From positions 2,776 through 23,069 of the IMG/VR virus record IMGVR_UViG_3300002231_001599: a stretch of DNA of 20,294 bases. One strand, written 5' to 3'. Both the position numbers and the translations under genes were made by a program. Shown here one piece after another: positions 1 through 6,730 of the stretch. Numbering within the stretch: the first letter of the stretch is position 1; each line of letters starts with the position of its first letter. The notes beneath the pieces are model-generated. The model worked only from the letters and a program-made list of their open reading frames with translations. It ran no database searches and was not told the origin of the DNA. The stretch comes from a virus.

Positions 1-184
1 CGCTGTGGGGAAATGGGGTGTCCTCAACGCCGACGAGATTCGCGACTTGGAGGACCTTAACCCGCTGCCTGACGGCGATGGCGCGAAGCGATTTGTGCCG
101 ATGAATTTCATGACGCTTTCGGCGGCCGGCGAAGAGGAACCCGCACAGGCACGCGCCACCACCGCCGGCGGAACCGGGTGGTGA
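1..184 (+). CDS. Phage portal protein, C-terminal end of main reading frame (partial)
   Basis: The frame is open from the window edge (first full codon at 2) to TGA at 182-184. The peptide contains LNADEIRDLEDLNPLPDGDGAKRF in substance: the asparagine/aspartate-rich 'NEIR..ENLNP..GGD' signature followed by a 'FVPMNFM' stretch. This is the usual end of the core domain of HK97-type (gp3) portal proteins, the dodecameric ring through which DNA is packaged. The frame then runs into a short Ala/Glu/Thr/Gly linker and stops at TGG-TGA. The sequence that portals normally carry after this linker is present but in the +1 frame (next entry), so the gene looks interrupted. The position just upstream of protease and capsid genes fits a portal. 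The upstream part and start lie outside the window. Confidence 0.8.
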   Translation, partial: AVGKWGVLNADEIRDLEDLNPLPDGDGAKRFVPMNFMTLSAAGEEEPAQARATTAGGTGW

Positions 185-680
185 TGATGACCTGAAAAAA
201 CAGATTGAGCGGCTTGCGGCGTATCTCGAGTCGCACGGTGACACTGCTGCGGTCTACGATTCCATGCGGACGTTGCATAATCAGACTGTGCGTGCGCTGA
301 CTGACCAGCGGTTCGACGAGGATTCGGAGGTCGTGGTTGCGTGCGCAGGTGTGGTCAACGAGACGTACACCAGGATGCTCGGGAAGGAATCCGAGGCGGT
401 TCGGCGCCACGTCAACAAGGCGAACTTCCTCGCCCGGGTCGACGCGCACTACGATTCGTTTGCGAGCAAACTCAAGGAACATTTGCGGCTGCCTGTAGCG
501 GCCTTGATGGCGTCACAAGGGCGGTCGTGCGACCTTGATGGCGCGGTTGCCCGGCACGTAGCCAGGTCCAAGGCTGACCTGTTGTCGGCGCTGGAGTGCC
601 AGCCCGACGAGGTGGCGGCCCGGATTGACGCCACGATTGCCTCGTGGAAGGATCGCGAATTCGAGGAGATAGCGGCATGA
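183..680 (+). CDS. Portal C-terminal extension in +1 frame (frameshifted portal, or separate small gene)
   Basis: This frame is open from about 114 and runs to TGA at 678-680. Its first ATG is at 264, and I see no Shine-Dalgarno sequence before it. Coding-looking sequence begins right at the portal stop: GDDDLKKQIERL, then an amphipathic helical region with 'RRHVNKANFLARVDAHYDSFASKLKEH' character. Long portal proteins typically end in a similar helical segment with an F/Y-Y tail motif, followed by a Cys/His-containing 'AxxH' stretch and a closing Trp. I infer this is the missing portal tail. A +1 shift around GGG-TGG (176-181) would join the frames as ...AGGTGGDDDLKK.... Either the portal is broken, or the shift is programmed, or it is a sequencing error. 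Its end overlaps the next start (ATGA). Confidence 0.6.
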   Translation, partial: DDDLKKQIERLAAYLESHGDTAAVYDSMRTLHNQTVRALTDQRFDEDSEVVVACAGVVNETYTRMLGKESEAVRRHVNKANFLARVDAHYDSFASKLKEHLRLPVAALMASQGRSCDLDGAVARHVARSKADLLSALECQPDEVAARIDATIASWKDREFEEIAA

Positions 681-1465
681 GCGATTGGCTGAAAACCCGT
701 ACGCTGGGGCGCCCTGTTGGAGTTGACCGCGATGCCCGGGTCATCAATGGGTTCGTAGTCGCGCAAGAGGGGGAGTTCAAATCCGAGGGGCGCGGCGAGT
801 TCGACGGCGACTCTCTGCGGTCGATCGCCAAACTAATGCGACGATCTCCCAAAGGCCTGAAGTCGCGGTTCGCGCATCCGGACGAATCTAACGATGGGCT
901 CGGCAAGTTTCTGGGACGCGCCCGCGATCCGTTCATCGACCGGCTCACCATCGACGGACGGACAGTGGAGGCTGTCCGCGCGGACCTGCATTTCGCGGAG
1001 TCTGCCTCGTCGACGCCTTCGGGCGACCTGGCCGGCTATGTGATGGATTTGGCGGCAGAGGATCCAGATGCGCTGTCCTCGTCTCTCGTGGGCGAATTCG
1101 AAGAGGAGTTCCGTCTGGAAAAGGACGGCACTCCGACGAAGGACGCCGCAGGCCGCGAACTCCCTCCCCTGTGGCGGCCTTCGCGACTCCATGCATCAGA
1201 CGTCGTCGACACGGGGGACGCCGTAGACGGGCTCCTGTCGGCCTCATTGAGCGCGGAAGGTTTGCCCAACGAGGTGGTGTTCAAGGCGGCCGAGCTGCTC
1301 CGGGCGCAGTTCGCCAATAAGGATCGGCAGTTTGTACACGCCCGCCTGTCCGCCTGGTGCGCGAGGGTATTAGATCACTATTGGCCGGCGAAATTGTCGG
1401 ACTCGGACGTGGCTACCGCCACTCTGCGAATTCGGCACGAGGTTGACGCCCTGCTCGCGGATTGA
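677..1465 (+). CDS. Prohead maturation protease
   Basis: 262 residues. ATG at 677 overlaps the previous stop (ATGA) and has GAGGAG eight bases upstream, which beats the longer in-frame start at 644. The pattern fits His-Ser capsid assembly proteases: a beta-rich opening (VINGFVVAQEGE), a His motif in 'SRFAHPDESNDGLGKFLGRARD' context (about residues 75-95) and a serine motif ALSSSLVG (about residues 133-140). These would correspond to the catalytic His and Ser of the HK97 gp4-like/herpesvirus-assemblin fold. Such enzymes trim the scaffold or capsid delta domain during procapsid maturation. The location between portal and major capsid genes is the standard one. The C-terminal 80 residues are helical and may serve as a scaffold tail. 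A 19-bp tandem duplication covers its stop codon and regenerates it. Confidence 0.65.
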   Translation: MSDWLKTRTLGRPVGVDRDARVINGFVVAQEGEFKSEGRGEFDGDSLRSIAKLMRRSPKGLKSRFAHPDESNDGLGKFLGRARDPFIDRLTIDGRTVEAVRADLHFAESASSTPSGDLAGYVMDLAAEDPDALSSSLVGEFEEEFRLEKDGTPTKDAAGRELPPLWRPSRLHASDVVDTGDAVDGLLSASLSAEGLPNEVVFKAAELLRAQFANKDRQFVHARLSAWCARVLDHYWPAKLSDSDVATATLRIRHEVDALLAD

Positions 1466-1480
1466 CGCCCTGCTCGCGGA
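1443..1480 (+). repeat. Perfect 19-bp tandem duplication over the protease stop
   Basis: The unit ttgacgccctgctcgcgga occurs exactly twice, at 1443-1461 and 1462-1480. Because 19 is not a multiple of three, the duplicate shifts the frame, but the stop falls at the same codon of the first copy, so the protease C-terminus is unchanged. Each copy starts with TTGACG, a good -35 hexamer. Confidence 0.95.
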
Positions 1481-1490
1481 TTGATAGAAA
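1462..1490 (+). promoter_or_regulatory. Putative promoter between protease and capsid genes
   Basis: TTGACG (1462-1467), a 17-base spacer, then TAGAAA (1485-1490) make a reasonable sigma-70-type promoter (5/6 and 4/6 matches to consensus). The -35 is supplied by the second copy of the 19-bp duplication. It would start RNA near 1497, just ahead of the structured element and the major capsid gene. Confidence 0.4.
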
Positions 1491-1513
1491 GACCACAGAG
1501 ACACCGGAATCGC

Positions 1514-1595
1514 AAAGCGTCGTTACGCGAGAAGCGGTTCAGCAGCAGCTAAAGAGCCTGCTGGTGGACGCCCCTTGCGTAGCGACGCTTTTTTT
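1514..1595 (+). ncRNA. Structured RNA / terminator-like element upstream of the capsid gene
   Basis: Bases 1514-1528 pair with 1577-1591 over 15 positions with a single G-U wobble, and T runs from 1589 to 1595. The enclosed 48 bases can form an inner hairpin (CAGCAG at 1543-1548 with CTGCTG at 1558-1563). This could be a rho-independent terminator with a large branched loop, a processing site in the late transcript, or a short RNA driven by the promoter at 1462. The following capsid gene has its own Shine-Dalgarno 30 bases downstream. Confidence 0.55.
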
Positions 1596-1640
1596 GTGGG
1601 GTTCGCCGGCGCACCGACGCACCGACAAGGAACCCGACCG

Positions 1641-2978
1641 ATGACCCGTGTTGACAGACTCGCGCAAGAGTTGACGGCCAAGGCGAAGGATATCCGAGCG
1701 CTACTCGACGACGCCGACGAACGAGCCGGCGGCGAGAACCTCGGAGTCTTGACTGGGGACGAGCAGACCAGATACGAGACCCTCTCGGCTGAGTACCGGG
1801 ATATCAAGAAGCAGCTCAAGGCGGCCAAAGAACAGGCTGCTTTGCTAAAGGAAATGGACGACGACGAGCTGGCAACAGACGGGCGTCAGACCCGGGCCGG
1901 CGCGACCACGACAACCACCATCCGCCCGATCGACGCCCACCCGGAGAGGATGGGCTTTCGGGACGTCCGGGAGCAGCTCGGATGCATCGTCGAACACGCC
2001 CGCACTGGGCAACTGGACCCGCGTCTGGAGGCGTTGGCCGCAGGCAGTGACGAGCAGTCAGGCGCAAACAACGCCTACGGCGGATTTCTGATCGCCCCAG
2101 CGTTTCGCCCCGATCTATTGATGGTCGGCGCGGAAAGCGACCCATCTGCCGGGCTCGTCCAAGATATCCCGATGGATTCGTCTATCGTCTCGATTCCGGC
2201 GCGTGTCGACAAAGACCACAGCAGCAGCGTTTCCGGTGGCACGACGGTTACACGTCGGCCTGAAACGGTGGCTGCGACTTCCAGTCGTGCCGAATTCGAA
2301 CAGGTCAAGCTCGAGGCGACCGGCGTTTTCGGCCTGACCTACGTCAGCGAAGAGTTGCTGCGTCGATCCGCCATCTCGATCACCGCGCTTTTGCAGCGGG
2401 GTTTTCAGGATGAGTTCCAATCCCACATGCTCAACGAGAAGATGACGGGCACGGGGAATGGCGAGTTCGAAGGCATCAACAACGCACCGTGCTTGATTGC
2501 GGTTGCGAAGGAGAGTGGTCAGGCGGCTGACACGATCAACGGCACCAACATCATCAAGATGCGTGCCCGGGTGTGGAACTACGCCCGCTCGATCTGGCTG
2601 GCAAATCACGATTGCTATGTGCAGCTCGCATCCGCGCACATCGCCGGAACGAATGGTGACGTATTCCTTCTTGCGCCTGGTAACGGTGTCGACGTGCCGG
2701 ATACCCTCTTGGGCCGTCCGATCTATTTCACTGAGTACAGCCAGACGCTAGGCGACCAAGGCGATCTGTCGTGCTGGGTGCCTAGCGAATACCTAGTCGG
2801 GACCGAGGTAGACGGACCGCAGCAAGCGGAGTCCATGCACGTGAGGTTCGAGAACCACGAGCGGACCTTCAAATTCTGGGTCAACAACGCCGGCCGCTGT
2901 TGGTGGCGATCGGCATTGACGCCTAAGAATTCGACCGCAACGCTGAGCCCGATTGTGCAGCTCGCGGAACGTGCCTAA
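1641..2978 (+). CDS. Major capsid protein, HK97 gp5 family
   Basis: 445 residues. ATG at 1641 follows AAGGA by nine bases; the longer frame from 1575 would read through the T-run of the RNA element and is not used. The first 75 residues are a charged heptad-rich coiled coil (RLAQELTAKAKDIRALLDDADER ...), the delta/scaffold domain typical of gp5. A linker rich in Thr/Arg follows (about 90-105), a likely cleavage zone for the upstream protease. The remainder shows the HK97 fold order: 'GGFLIAPAF' before the spine helix, the E-loop region, 'TYVSEELLRRS', a 'GxGNGEFEGINN' motif, and late 'DTLLGRPIYFTEYSQTLG' and 'GDLSCWVPSEYLVG' strands of the A and P domains. It builds the icosahedral shell. Codon use matches the neighbours. 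Confidence 0.92.
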   Translation: MTRVDRLAQELTAKAKDIRALLDDADERAGGENLGVLTGDEQTRYETLSAEYRDIKKQLKAAKEQAALLKEMDDDELATDGRQTRAGATTTTTIRPIDAHPERMGFRDVREQLGCIVEHARTGQLDPRLEALAAGSDEQSGANNAYGGFLIAPAFRPDLLMVGAESDPSAGLVQDIPMDSSIVSIPARVDKDHSSSVSGGTTVTRRPETVAATSSRAEFEQVKLEATGVFGLTYVSEELLRRSAISITALLQRGFQDEFQSHMLNEKMTGTGNGEFEGINNAPCLIAVAKESGQAADTINGTNIIKMRARVWNYARSIWLANHDCYVQLASAHIAGTNGDVFLLAPGNGVDVPDTLLGRPIYFTEYSQTLGDQGDLSCWVPSEYLVGTEVDGPQQAESMHVRFENHERTFKFWVNNAGRCWWRSALTPKNSTATLSPIVQLAERA

Positions 2979-3033
2979 CACCCCTACGCACACCCGCGAT
3001 GGGTGGTGCTTTTCCTCAATCAGGACCTGACAA

Positions 3034-3489
3034 ATGGCAAGTGCTGTATCCTCTCAACGACTTGGGTCGGACCTGTGGGTGCAATCTTACGACCACGACC
3101 CCGGCGGAACTGGGGCTGTCATTGCCTCGCCTGACGGCGGCACGACGCCCCGCACAATCGACATGCGCGACTACACAGATTTCATGGTTGTCGCCAAGCC
3201 AAATATTGTTGGCGGCGGCGGCCTGACGAAGCTGGAAATCTTGGCGGACGATCTATCAACGATGGCATCGCCGGTCGTGGTCAAGGACTCGGGCACGATC
3301 GCGGCCGATGCCCTCGACGACAATGCCGTGCTGGAGTGCACCGCAGAAGAGATTGCAGCGTTGGGTAGCAACCTGAGGTACTGCGCTGCCCGCCTGACCT
3401 GTGGCACTGCGACCGACGAGGTTACGGTTACGTATGTCGGCAAGGCAGTGCGACCACAGCGCGATCTGACCGTGACCGAGATTTCATGA
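3034..3489 (+). CDS. Hypothetical head protein downstream of capsid gene
   Basis: 151 residues, starting 56 bases after the capsid stop. TCAGGA lies about eight bases before the ATG. I do not recognise the family. The protein is beta-rich, with Gly/Thr/Asp turns, a 'DMRDYTDFMVVAKPN' strand pair and several DxT/TVTYVG strands. Size, composition and position suit a capsid decoration or head-stabilising protein, but that is inference from context only. The stop overlaps the next ATG by four bases (ATGA), so translation is likely coupled. Confidence 0.7.
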   Translation: MASAVSSQRLGSDLWVQSYDHDPGGTGAVIASPDGGTTPRTIDMRDYTDFMVVAKPNIVGGGGLTKLEILADDLSTMASPVVVKDSGTIAADALDDNAVLECTAEEIAALGSNLRYCAARLTCGTATDEVTVTYVGKAVRPQRDLTVTEIS

Positions 3490-3695
3490 TGATGGTTGTT
3501 ATTCGAGACAACCGCGACACTCGCCTTGGCCACTTCTCAAAAGGCGAGGTTGTGGATATGGCTGACCACGTCGCAGCGCGCTGGATAAAGCGCAAAGCGG
3601 TGTCCAAGCACACGCCAAAGAGGGCGAAACCGAAACCGAAACCGAAACCGAAACCGCAGGCGGCGCCTGCAGTGGAGGGCGGTGGGGGTGAATAG
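3486..3695 (+). CDS. Small basic head protein with (Lys-Pro)n tail
   Basis: 69 residues, ATG at 3486 overlapping the previous stop. The N-terminal half (RLGHFSKGEVVDMADHVAARWI) resembles the short 'G-x-x-KGxVVDVxxxxAxxLIxxG' proteins often found between capsid and connector genes, probably a small beta-barrel. The C-terminal half is a flexible tail: basic residues, a Lys-Pro run encoded by five exact AAACCG units (3627-3656), then an Ala/Pro/Gly/Glu end. The repeat could expand or contract in frame (six-base unit, two codons). Function is unknown. The stop shares one base with the following GTG start. Confidence 0.65.
   Translation: MMMVVIRDNRDTRLGHFSKGEVVDMADHVAARWIKRKAVSKHTPKRAKPKPKPKPKPQAAPAVEGGGGE
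3627..3656 (+). repeat. AAACCG hexanucleotide x5 (Lys-Pro repeat)
   Basis: Five perfect, contiguous copies of AAACCG inside the small basic head gene, encoding alternating Lys and Pro. A slippage-prone microsatellite that stays in frame whatever its copy number. Confidence 0.9.
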
Positions 3696-4285
3696 TGAGC
3701 ACGCCGGCGAGCGTTCGCGTTGCAACTTCCGCTACTCTGACAGCTGTGTCAGTTGAGGACGCATCCACTTACTCGGATGTCGTTAATGGCACAGATGACA
3801 AGCTAGTGCTTGACCTGATTCACGAGGGCACGCGGATCATAGAGCAGCGTTACAAGCTTGCCGTGATGACTCAAACGCTCCGGCTGACGCTAAACGGGTT
3901 TGCAGACCCGTACCACTTTCACGATGGTGCCATTCACCTCGAGCGGTTCCCTGTAGCATCGATTACGTCCGTGACCTACCTGGACGTTGACGGTGTTACT
4001 CAGACCCTATCCGCGTCTCAGTATCGCTTGGTTCCCGACAGCGTATTCGCGAGATTAGAGCCCGACTATAACGTGACATGGCCGAACACCCGGGGCGTGG
4101 GTGGAGACGTGACGGTCACTTACGTCGCCGGTGAATCGTCGCGAACGGCAGTGGACTACAGCATAAGGGCCGCCATCAAGGCCTACGTTCGCCACAGGTA
4201 CCATATGCGGGATTGCGGGAACGAAGAGATGTTTGCGGTGTTGGACTCAATCGTCAGCCCGGTTCGCGCGGTGCAATATGCCTAG
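3695..4285 (+). CDS. Head-tail connector (gp6-like / phiE125 gp8 family)
   Basis: 196 residues. GTG at 3695 overlaps the previous TAG by one base and follows a G-rich ribosome-binding stretch. The pattern is that of the helical adaptor that docks under the portal: an N-terminal helix ending in LIHEGTRIIEQRYKLAVMTQTLRLTL, a 'FPVASITSVTYLDVDGVTQTL' strand region, 'YRLVPDSVFARLEPDYNVTWP', 'GDVTVTYVAGE', and a closing helix (YSIRAAIKAYVRHRYHMRDCG). These elements appear in this order in phiE125 gp8/HK97 gp6-type proteins. It sits directly before the head-tail joining gene, as expected. It connects the portal ring to the tail adaptor. Confidence 0.8.
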   Translation: MSTPASVRVATSATLTAVSVEDASTYSDVVNGTDDKLVLDLIHEGTRIIEQRYKLAVMTQTLRLTLNGFADPYHFHDGAIHLERFPVASITSVTYLDVDGVTQTLSASQYRLVPDSVFARLEPDYNVTWPNTRGVGGDVTVTYVAGESSRTAVDYSIRAAIKAYVRHRYHMRDCGNEEMFAVLDSIVSPVRAVQYA

Positions 4286-4625
4286 TTGCTGCTCACCCAA
4301 CGTCCCGAGGTTTACGCGGCGGATCAAGATTCAGTCTGCGAGCACCTCAACGGACGGCGAAAACACAGAGACGATGTCGACGCTCGCAAGCAACGTACCG
4401 GCCGAGATCAAATACAACGGCGGCAACGAGTCGCGACGAGGCGACCAGCTGGCCAGCACGGGCACGCATACGGTGCGGATCATGTATCGCACAGGGATAG
4501 TCCCCACGATGCGGCTCGTGACTGTGGACAAGCCCGAGAGCGAGACGCTACACGTCTTGCATTCGAGCATTGACGACGAGCACGGCCGGTACTTGCGGAT
4601 CGTGGCAAAGACGGATCAATCATGA
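4278..4625 (+). CDS. Head-tail joining / head closure protein (Phage_H_T_join-like)
   Basis: 115 residues. I place the start at ATG 4278, inside the end of the connector gene (eight-base overlap); a longer frame exists from 4233. The protein follows the SPP1 gp16-like closure family: an 'RFTRRIKIQSASTSTDGENTE' opening strand with turn, 'LASNVPAEIKYN', then 'THTVRIMYRTGIVPTMRLVTV', the near-invariant 'hxVxxRYRxGIxPxMRV' motif, and a last strand pair that normally reads 'hxIxSVxxxDExxRxLxLxCxE' (here LHSSIDDEHGRYLRIVAK). It seals the connector and forms the docking surface for the tail. The stop overlaps the next start (ATGA). Confidence 0.82.
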   Translation: MPSCCSPNVPRFTRRIKIQSASTSTDGENTETMSTLASNVPAEIKYNGGNESRRGDQLASTGTHTVRIMYRTGIVPTMRLVTVDKPESETLHVLHSSIDDEHGRYLRIVAKTDQS

Positions 4626-5143
4626 AAACGTCACATCACGCGAGCGACTGGAAAGGGGTCCGTCTCACTGGAGATAGGGAGCTTGACCGCGCGTTGGCAA
4701 TGCTTCCTGATCGGATGCAGCGCAAGGTGATCAGGGCGGTAGTGGCGGCCCAAGCATCTGTATTTATGCGGGAGGTGCGCCGGCGTGCCCCGACGCGATC
4801 CAGAAAAGAGACCTACACCAGCAAGACAGGAAAAACACGTCGCCGGTCGATTGGCCTACGGCGGTCGATCACAAAAAAGGCCTGGTCAAAACCCGATAAG
4901 GGGATGATCGGGCAGATTGTAGGTGCGAGGTGGCCCGAGGGAGCACACGCGCACCTGGTGGAATATGGGCACTGGATGGTTACGCACGATGGAAACACGG
5001 TCGGGCTCGTGAGAGAGCAGCCATTCCAGCGGCCAGCCGAGGCTGCCGCGCAAGGTCGCATGCTGAGCAGAGGTGCTCAGGTTGCGAGATCAAAGATACC
5101 TGCTCTTGCCGCAGATGTGCTGGCGCGGGCAACTCGCGGATAA
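4622..5143 (+). CDS. HK97 gp10-like head-tail protein
   Basis: 173 residues with an ATGA-coupled start. The family pattern is clear: 'GDRELDRALAMLPDRMQRKVIRAVVAAQASVFMREVRRRAPT' (the G-x-x-x-L-x-x-x-L-x-x-L-P start followed by a long helix and the Ala-Pro pair), a basic variable loop, 'IGLRRSITKK', 'AHLVEYGH' (conserved Glu-Tyr-Gly/His), and the terminal 'PFQRPAEAAA' motif. Members sit at the head-tail interface or tail terminator region of siphoviruses. The loop here (residues about 60-80, Arg/Lys/Thr-rich) is longer than usual. It lies between the joining protein and a DUF3168-like gene, the canonical order. Confidence 0.8.
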   Translation: MKTSHHASDWKGVRLTGDRELDRALAMLPDRMQRKVIRAVVAAQASVFMREVRRRAPTRSRKETYTSKTGKTRRRSIGLRRSITKKAWSKPDKGMIGQIVGARWPEGAHAHLVEYGHWMVTHDGNTVGLVREQPFQRPAEAAAQGRMLSRGAQVARSKIPALAADVLARATRG

Positions 5144-5148
5144 AAAAA

Positions 5149-5592
5149 GTGGCGGACATACAAAAGGCATTGCGGCAGTCGTTGACTGGCGAGTCCAGCA
5201 TAACAGCTCTGCTTGTTAGCGCTACTGCTGTGCATTACGACAAGCTGCCGCCCGGCAGGGACGAGGACATTTTGCCGGCGATCGTGATCAGACAGATTAC
5301 GGGCGAGGATCAACGGCACTTGCTCGACGAGGCTTCTTTGGCGCGCACAACGATACAGGTGGACTGCTACGCACTGGGCCGCGTTTCTTGCAACGCCTTG
5401 GCCAAGGCCGTCAAAGACTACGCAGACAACTTTGGGGGCGGGACGCTAGGCACTGGGGGCAATCAAGTCACCGTTTCGCAGATCTACGCCGAGCCAGCAA
5501 ACGACGGAGTTGACTTTCCATCGGACGGATCGCAGGAGACCCGACCGATTCGATCTCGTGACTTGATAATTTGGCACACGGCCGGAGGATAA
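5149..5592 (+). CDS. Tail completion protein, DUF3168/gp17-like
   Basis: 147 residues. I choose GTG at 5149, five bases after the upstream stop, since the frame above it is a shadow of the gp10-like gene. The Met-Ala-Asp-Ile-Gln opening is followed by 'ALRQSLTGESSITALLVSATAVHYDKLPPGRDEDILPAIVIRQI', matching the family order: short helix, 'xxLLxxxxVYxxxPPxxxxPxIVV' strand, then 'TTIQVDCYALGRVSCNALAKAVKDYAD' (strand plus helix) and a terminal strand 'RSRDLIIWHT'. This is the scheme of SPP1 gp17-like tail terminators, which cap the tail tube and bind the head. No Shine-Dalgarno is evident; translation may depend on re-initiation. Confidence 0.65.
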   Translation: MADIQKALRQSLTGESSITALLVSATAVHYDKLPPGRDEDILPAIVIRQITGEDQRHLLDEASLARTTIQVDCYALGRVSCNALAKAVKDYADNFGGGTLGTGGNQVTVSQIYAEPANDGVDFPSDGSQETRPIRSRDLIIWHTAGG

Positions 5593-5597
5593 ATGCG

Positions 5598-5993
5598 ATG
5601 GCAGACATTGGAGATGGCGCAACGTTTACGATGTCCGGTTGGGCGGGCAGTATAGTGTCCATGAACTGGACAGGGGTCAGCCGGGCGGCGGTGGACATCA
5701 CGCACTTAGGGACGTCTGCGGCAAAGGACTATATGCCGGGCGATCTGTACGACGGCGGCGAGCTGGAGATAACCATGCACCGCGACCCCGACGTTGAGCC
5801 GCCATTCACGGCGGCCGCGGCAACTGGCACTGTGACGCATCCAGTTCCGGCAGGCAGCTCGTCTGGCGCGACGGCAGCCGCAACTATGTTCTTGCAAAAT
5901 TGGGACCCCGGGAATATTGCGGTCGACGAACTGATGCTCTCCACGGTGACATTCAAAATCAAGGGTGCGCTAACTTTCGTGAATGCCTCCTAA
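5598..5993 (+). CDS. Major tail tube protein
   Basis: 131 residues. ATG at 5598 with GGAGG ten bases upstream. The protein is a beta-sandwich pattern: 'MADIGDGATFTMSGW' opening, 'DITHLGTSAAKDYMPGDLYDGGELEITMHRDPD' (typical of the 'h-D-x-T-x-x-x-x-x-x-x-x-P-G-D/L-x-x-x-G-x-h-x-h-x-x-x-x-D' tube motif), then a Gly/Ser/Ala-rich loop and a C-terminal strand 'STVTFKIKGALTF' that in tube proteins ends in 'xVxFKVTGxxxF'. It would stack as hexameric rings around the tape measure. It sits between completion protein and tail chaperone, as usual. Confidence 0.8.
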   Translation: MADIGDGATFTMSGWAGSIVSMNWTGVSRAAVDITHLGTSAAKDYMPGDLYDGGELEITMHRDPDVEPPFTAAAATGTVTHPVPAGSSSGATAAATMFLQNWDPGNIAVDELMLSTVTFKIKGALTFVNAS

Positions 5994-6420
5994 TATGCTG
6001 ATCGAGCTTACACCCTACCCTAGCGGTCTCGCCGAAGACGCGGAAGTCAGGGACCGATTGCAGCAGGAGAACGTCTTGTGCGACGGTCGCCGCGTCGGGT
6101 ATCGGTGCACTAGATCAGGTGTCCTATCTCTCTTGCTGGCGAGAGCGCACCGGTTAAATGCTCGAGAGATCCAGGCGGTGCGGGAGTTTGTACGATTGGT
6201 AAATTTACCGCTGGCGGACTTTTTGTTGGCTGCGATTCCAAGCGTTGGGTTTGGCGCCGGGCTCATCAAATTGGAGACAGCGGCAGACCTGCGTGTGGCT
6301 GCCGCAGCTTGGAAGGATGGCGGCTGCCATGGCGAGGCGTCCGCATGCCTGCACAGGGCAGCGGAGATGGACGAAACCAAAACAGGGGGTATGCCAGGTG
6401 TCGTTGGTCGATCTGATTAA
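5983..6420 (+). CDS. Hypothetical tail-region protein between tube and chaperone genes
   Basis: 145 residues from ATG 5983, or 141 from ATG 5995; neither has a clear Shine-Dalgarno. The first overlaps the tube gene by 11 bases. I do not recognise the family. The middle (SLLLARAHRLNAREIQAVREFVRLVNLPLADFLLAAI) is helical with a conserved look. The C-terminal third is helical, Ala/Cys-containing, and ends inside the start of the chaperone gene, with 23 bases shared. Its place, directly before the slippery-site chaperone, suggests a tail-assembly role, but this is inference only. Confidence 0.6.
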   Translation: MPPNMLIELTPYPSGLAEDAEVRDRLQQENVLCDGRRVGYRCTRSGVLSLLLARAHRLNAREIQAVREFVRLVNLPLADFLLAAIPSVGFGAGLIKLETAADLRVAAAAWKDGGCHGEASACLHRAAEMDETKTGGMPGVVGRSD

Positions 6421-6730
6421 CAGTGTCCGCAACCGAGAAATAAGGGCAGCAGTCGTTGCGGGCGAAACGTACTACGTGAGGGAGTTGTCAGCCGCTCAAG
6501 TGGGCATACTGTCGGATGCCCCACGGCATCAGTTCGCTGCGAAGGCGATCGGGATGGCACTATGCGAAGAAGACGGCACAGATATCGAAGTGAGCGAGCA
6601 CCAGATTGACGCACTGTCGAGTGGTTCATCTCGGATGCTGGGCCCCATATACGACGCGGTGGCCGGGATCAGTGGCCTGGAAAAGGACGCCGTTGAGGAA
6701 TCGGCAAAAAACTCGACAGCGACGGACTAG
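6398..6730 (+). CDS. Tail assembly chaperone, zero-frame product (gpG-like)
   Basis: 110 residues. GTG at 6398 lies ten bases after a run of five G's; the longer frame from 6245 is a shadow of the previous gene. The protein begins SLVDLINSVRNREIRAAVV and continues with 'TYYVRELSAAQVGILSD', a typical chaperone motif: 'YxVRELxxxxxxxxxxAxxxxxxxxA', then 'DGTDIEVSEHQIDALSSGSSRMLGPIYDAVAGISGL'. It resembles lambda gpG-type proteins (small, acidic, helical). Near its end lies A-AAA-AAC (6706-6712), exactly the X-XXY-YYZ form of a -1 slip site, and the -1 frame continues open to 6993. It would keep the tape measure soluble during tail assembly. Confidence 0.8.
   Translation: MSLVDLINSVRNREIRAAVVAGETYYVRELSAAQVGILSDAPRHQFAAKAIGMALCEEDGTDIEVSEHQIDALSSGSSRMLGPIYDAVAGISGLEKDAVEESAKNSTATD

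Noticed and set aside
1462-1644. 60-codon + frame between protease and capsid genes
   Set aside because: It begins in the tandem duplication, crosses the T-run of the structured element, and ends at the capsid start; no ribosome site. Better explained by the RNA element.
4286-4573. 95-codon + frame after the connector gene
   Set aside because: The frame at 4278-4625 gives a clear head-tail joining protein; this one is its shadow.
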